From Microscillaceae bacterium (GTDB lineage: Bacteria; Bacteroidota; Bacteroidia; Cytophagales; Microscillaceae), in NCBI GenBank assembly GCA_003449595.1, contig DMHB01000409.1, positions 1-7,272 of the forward strand: a DNA stretch of 7,272 bases, in the 5' to 3' direction. Shown one piece after another: positions 4,641-7,272 of the stretch; the first letter of the stretch is position 1; every line of letters starts with the position of its first letter. The notes beneath the pieces are model-generated. The model did no database searches, had not been told where the DNA came from, and worked only from the letters and a program-made list of their open reading frames with translations. The position numbers were made by a program, and so were the translations under genes.

Positions 4641-6887
4641 ATGGAAAACCTTGCTTCGCCGCCCCTCCAATCTGTCAGAGAAACCTTTCCTGTGCAAGGA
4701 ATGACTTGTGCTTCGTGTGCTTATAGCATTGAAACGACTTTGGGCAAACAAGCCGGAGTAGAAGATGCGGCGGTCAATTTGGCTGCTCAAACAGTCAGTA
4801 TTACCTACTTTCCAAACAAAATACTACCCACCGACATACAGCACAAGCTTCGTCAATTGGGCTATACTTTGCTACTGCCCAACGCCTCTGAACCATTGGA
4901 TGTAGAAAAACTACATCAGCAAGTTTTGCAAAGGTTGCGCCTCAAGGCTTGGGGGGCTTTGGGGCTTAGTTTGCCCATTTTCATTTGGGGAATGTTTTAT
5001 CACCATTGGCACACAGGCCATTGGCTTTCTATGGTTTTGGCATTGCCAGTATTGGCTTGGGCCGGGCAGTCTTTTTTTGTGAATGCTTGGCGACTGGCTT
5101 GGCAAGGAAAAAGCAGTATGGATACTTTGGTGGCACTAAGCACCGCCGTTGCCTACGCAGTGAGTGTTGTCAATACAGTTTTTAGCGCGTGGGTACAGTC
5201 TTGGGGACTTACTTCGGATGTTTATTTTGAATCGGCTACCGTCATCATTTCATTTGTTTTATTGGGCAAATTGGCCGAAGAGAGAGCCAAATACCGGAGC
5301 ACTGCGGCCATTAGAAGATTGATGAACTTACAACCCAAGCAAATATGCGTAGTACGTAATGGGCAAAACATCGAAATTCCTTTGGCCGAAGTGGTGATGT
5401 TTGATAGAATTTTGGTGAGGGCTTCAGAACGGATTCCTGTCGATGGCAAAGTAATCGCAGGGCAATCGTCTATCGACGAAAGTATGCTTACCGGCGAGCC
5501 AATGCCTGTCGAAAAAACCAAAGGAGATCAAGTATTTGCCGGCACCATCAACCAGATGGGGAGCTTTACCATGTTGGCCGAACAGGTAGGCAGCCATACC
5601 CAGCTTGCGCGGCTGATTCAAGCCGTACAAGATGCACAAAGTAGCAAAGCGCCCATTCAGCACTTAGTCAACCGTATCGCAGCCGTTTTTGTCCCGGTGG
5701 TTATGGGTTTATCACTATTCACCTTTGCGCTTTGGCTGTTGATAGGGGGATTGCCTGCCTTGGCTTTAGCCCTAAATACCTCCCTAAGCGTGTTGATTAT
5801 TGCTTGCCCCTGTGCTTTAGGATTGGCCACCCCCACAGCCATAACCGTAGCAATGGGCAAAGGGGCAGAGGCCGGTTTGCTAATCAAGGATGCAGAACAG
5901 TTGGAAAAAATGGCACGTGTGAAGGCTATAGTACTTGATAAAACGGGTACACTCACGCAAGGCAAACCTTCTGTAGAATCCGTAACTTGGATGGTTGAGC
6001 CTGATAAGCAAGCGTCTTACTTTGCACTTTTGGCAGCCTTAGAGTCAAGCGCTGACCACCCGCTGGCGCAAGCCGTTGTGGCCTATTGTGTAGAAAGAAA
6101 ACAAGCATCCACTCTGCCAATACTCACCAGCTTGGAGGTAATAGCCGGTGCCGGTGTAAAAGCCCATTTTGAAGGAAAGATTTACCGGGTCGGGAAACCC
6201 GAATGGCTTGAGCAGCAAGGTGTAGTGATGCCCTCTTTAGAACAGCGTAATGTACCCGCAGCAGCCTTCAGCATTGTTTGTTTTGCCGAAAACCAAACAT
6301 TGTTAGCAAAAATAAATTTGCACGATGTCTTAAAAGCTGATACCATACAAGGCATTCAGGCGCTGCACGCGATGGGCTTACACACATATTTACTCACCGG
6401 CGATCGTCCGGCAGTAGCGCAGATCGTTGCCAAGCAAGTAGGTATTCAGACTTGGCGTGCTTTACAAACCCCTTCCGACAAGGCCTCTTTTGTACAGATG
6501 TTGCAAGAAAAAGGCGAAAAAGTAGCGATGGTGGGCGATGGTATCAACGACGCACAGGCGTTGGCTGTAGCCGATGTGAGTGTAGCAATGGGCAAAGGAA
6601 CCGATATTGCTATGGATGTAGCCGGTGTTACACTTTTACACAACGAACTGGGCGGATTAGCAGCGCTGCATCGGTTAGCCAAATATACTTTGCAGATCAT
6701 CCATCAAAACTTGTTTTGGGCTTTTGCCTACAATATTCTTTGTATCCCGATTGCAGCGGGACTTTTATATCCTTTTACAGGATTTTTACTGGATCCAATG
6801 CTGGCAGGGGGGGCAATGGCCTTGAGTTCGGTGTCGGTTGCTACCAACAGCCTGCGTTTGTTTGGGGTGCGGCTGAAGGATAAATAA
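4641..6887 (+). CDS. copA: Cu(+)-exporting P1B-type ATPase CopA
   Basis: The product is a 748-residue inner-membrane pump that uses ATP to export cuprous ion (possibly Ag(+)) from the cytoplasm. One N-terminal heavy-metal-associated domain carries GMTCASC (Cys23, Cys26). Membrane helices follow from about residue 95. The actuator loop has TGEP (284-287), the membrane metal site is C389-P390-C391 in IACPCALGLATPTA, the phosphorylated Asp is D433 of DKTGT, and the nucleotide-binding His-Pro is 473-474. The hinge motif GDGIND is at 632-637. The last two helices contain Y697-N698 and M726-xx-SS (729-730), the copper-type signature that separates CopA from Zn/Cd/Pb pumps. The motif TGDR (586-589) replaces the more common TGDN. 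A TAG in frame 3 bp upstream fixes ATG 4641 as the earliest start. No CsoR/CueR regulator or CopZ chaperone gene is adjacent. All catalytic residues are present, so it should be functional. Confidence 0.97.
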   Translation: MENLASPPLQSVRETFPVQGMTCASCAYSIETTLGKQAGVEDAAVNLAAQTVSITYFPNKILPTDIQHKLRQLGYTLLLPNASEPLDVEKLHQQVLQRLRLKAWGALGLSLPIFIWGMFYHHWHTGHWLSMVLALPVLAWAGQSFFVNAWRLAWQGKSSMDTLVALSTAVAYAVSVVNTVFSAWVQSWGLTSDVYFESATVIISFVLLGKLAEERAKYRSTAAIRRLMNLQPKQICVVRNGQNIEIPLAEVVMFDRILVRASERIPVDGKVIAGQSSIDESMLTGEPMPVEKTKGDQVFAGTINQMGSFTMLAEQVGSHTQLARLIQAVQDAQSSKAPIQHLVNRIAAVFVPVVMGLSLFTFALWLLIGGLPALALALNTSLSVLIIACPCALGLATPTAITVAMGKGAEAGLLIKDAEQLEKMARVKAIVLDKTGTLTQGKPSVESVTWMVEPDKQASYFALLAALESSADHPLAQAVVAYCVERKQASTLPILTSLEVIAGAGVKAHFEGKIYRVGKPEWLEQQGVVMPSLEQRNVPAAAFSIVCFAENQTLLAKINLHDVLKADTIQGIQALHAMGLHTYLLTGDRPAVAQIVAKQVGIQTWRALQTPSDKASFVQMLQEKGEKVAMVGDGINDAQALAVADVSVAMGKGTDIAMDVAGVTLLHNELGGLAALHRLAKYTLQIIHQNLFWAFAYNILCIPIAAGLLYPFTGFLLDPMLAGGAMALSSVSVATNSLRLFGVRLKDK

Positions 6888-6888
6888 A

Positions 6889-6918
6889 AAAGTGCAGAAA
6901 TTAAGTTTTCTGCACTTT
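6889..6918. terminator. Hairpin terminator between copA and the converging gene
   Basis: The arms 6889-6900 (AAAGTGCAGAAA) and 6907-6918 (TTTCTGCACTTT) are perfectly complementary over 12 bp with a 6-base loop. The hairpin starts one base after the copA stop and lies 28 bp beyond the stop of the converging gene. Read on the - strand the stem runs into a T tract (TTTTTTATTTA), a good intrinsic terminator. Read on the + strand, only the three T residues in the stem followed by GTCTTC are present, so it is weaker for copA. It is best called bidirectional with a - strand preference. Confidence 0.85.
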
Positions 6919-6946
6919 GTCTTCAATAAACACCAAGACAAAAGAC

Positions 6947-7225
6947 TCAGACTACGCGATAAATAATTTTACCCGTAGCAGAAACTTCCTCTATGTCTAT
7001 ATCCAAAAGACCTTGCTGATGCAGGGCTTCTAATTTCTTTTTGGCTTCCTCTAAACTGAGCCTGCTTTCTGTCGATAAGCGTTCAGCCGATATACTTCCA
7101 CCCAAACGTTTGGCCAATTTGACAATAAAACTGGCATCTATTTCTAAAGGCTTGGCATTGAGAAATGGCTTGGCTGAAATTGATTTTGCAGGGTTATTGG
7201 ATAAAGATTTGTTGCGATCGGCCAT
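6947..7225 (-). CDS. Small winged-helix-like protein, function unknown
   Basis: The product has 92 residues and no signal peptide or membrane helix. A polar, probably flexible N-terminus (1-27) precedes ASFIVKLAKRLGGSISAERLSTESRLSLEEAKKKLEALHQQGLLDIDIEEVSATGKIIYRVV. This has the usual layout of a small winged helix: a helix ending in GG-x-I-S, a helix-turn-helix (AERLSTESRLSLEEAKKKLEAL), then a two-strand wing ending in IIYRV. Similar tails occur at the end of various bacterial proteins, where the domain may bind DNA or another protein. I do not recognise a named family and assign no function. It has its own -7 element upstream and a terminator downstream, so it is probably a single-gene transcript, converging on copA. 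A role in copA control is not supported by anything visible. Confidence 0.75.
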   Translation of the reverse strand: MADRNKSLSNNPAKSISAKPFLNAKPLEIDASFIVKLAKRLGGSISAERLSTESRLSLEEAKKKLEALHQQGLLDIDIEEVSATGKIIYRVV

Positions 7226-7257
7226 TATTTTAGCTAATCCAATTAGAAGGAGAGAAC

Positions 7258-7265
7258 CAAAAATA
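7258..7265 (-). promoter_or_regulatory. -7 element of the small winged-helix gene
   Basis: TATTTTTG (7265-7258 on the - strand) matches TAnnTTTG exactly and sits 32 bp upstream of ATG 7225. The matching -33 element would lie past the right edge. The 11 bases TATTTTTGGTT are identical to those at the operon promoter at 4607-4597. Confidence 0.6.
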
Positions 7266-7272
7266 GATCGGA

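Noticed and set aside
6396..6407. TGDR in place of TGDN in CopA as a sign of lost function
   Set aside because: Arginine is found here in other working heavy-metal ATPases, and all catalytic residues are intact.
6531..6560. GDGINDAQAL instead of GDGINDAPAL in CopA
   Set aside because: The Gln is common in Bacteroidota copper pumps, so it is a clade trait and not an anomaly.
6452..6883. 143-codon open frame on + inside copA in another frame
   Set aside because: It overlaps the hinge and last helices of copA, which carry all expected motifs; its Cys/Arg/Ser-rich product looks like an out-of-frame reading.
1157..6887. CDF exporter and CopA as parts of one metal-resistance island
   Set aside because: They lie about 2.5 kb apart, with an unrelated operon on the opposite strand between them, and have separate promoters. 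There is no regulator, chaperone, efflux RND gene or mobile element.

Overview
The window reads as ordinary chromosomal DNA from a member of the Bacteroidota. Three lines of evidence point there. First, promoter-like elements in front of several genes match the Bacteroidota -7 consensus TAnnTTTG (exact at 1119-1126 on +, 4600-4607 on - and 7258-7265 on -), and Shine-Dalgarno sequences are absent. Second, the protein variants are of the kind seen in that phylum: a class A PBP N-terminus ending in the LENPKNEMASEIYTADN stretch, an AlbA_2 protein starting RQGEGLHVEFKLKA, a CopA with GDGINDAQAL, and a lipocalin-like lipoprotein. Third, genes are short-spaced with moderate GC and A/T-rich gaps. Genus cannot be called from this window.

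Layout from left to right. Positions 1-206 (-) hold the N-terminus of a class A penicillin-binding protein running off the left edge. An A/T-rich divergent intergenic region follows. Then come two + strand genes: a small AlbA_2 (Schlafen-like)/winged-helix protein (420-1088) and a cation diffusion facilitator (CDF) transporter (1157-2083) with its own promoter. The CDF gene converges on a three-gene - strand operon and shares the TTAA of its stop codon with it. In transcription order the operon is a lipocalin-like lipoprotein (4570-4145), the riboflavin enzyme RibD (4130-3099) and a family 2 glycosyltransferase (3066-2080). A 70-bp divergent promoter region separates the lipoprotein gene from copA (4641-6887, +), a complete one-HMA Cu(+)-exporting P1B-ATPase. 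A perfect 12-bp hairpin ends copA and also serves the converging last gene, a 92-residue winged-helix-like protein (7225-6947, -) whose promoter -7 element is visible near the right edge.

Functionally the window mixes envelope synthesis (PBP, glycosyltransferase, lipoprotein), vitamin B2 synthesis (RibD) and metal export (CDF, CopA). The two metal transporters are separately transcribed and there is no visible copper regulator or chaperone, so nothing shows they form one system. I found no mobile element, CRISPR array, RNA gene, toxin-antitoxin pair or defence island. The window does not appear to contain a new system. The points most worth a second look are the atypical metal site of the CDF protein, the hairpin overlapping a stop codon beside the CDF promoter, the shared TTAA stop, and the very compact lipoprotein/copA divergent promoter region.
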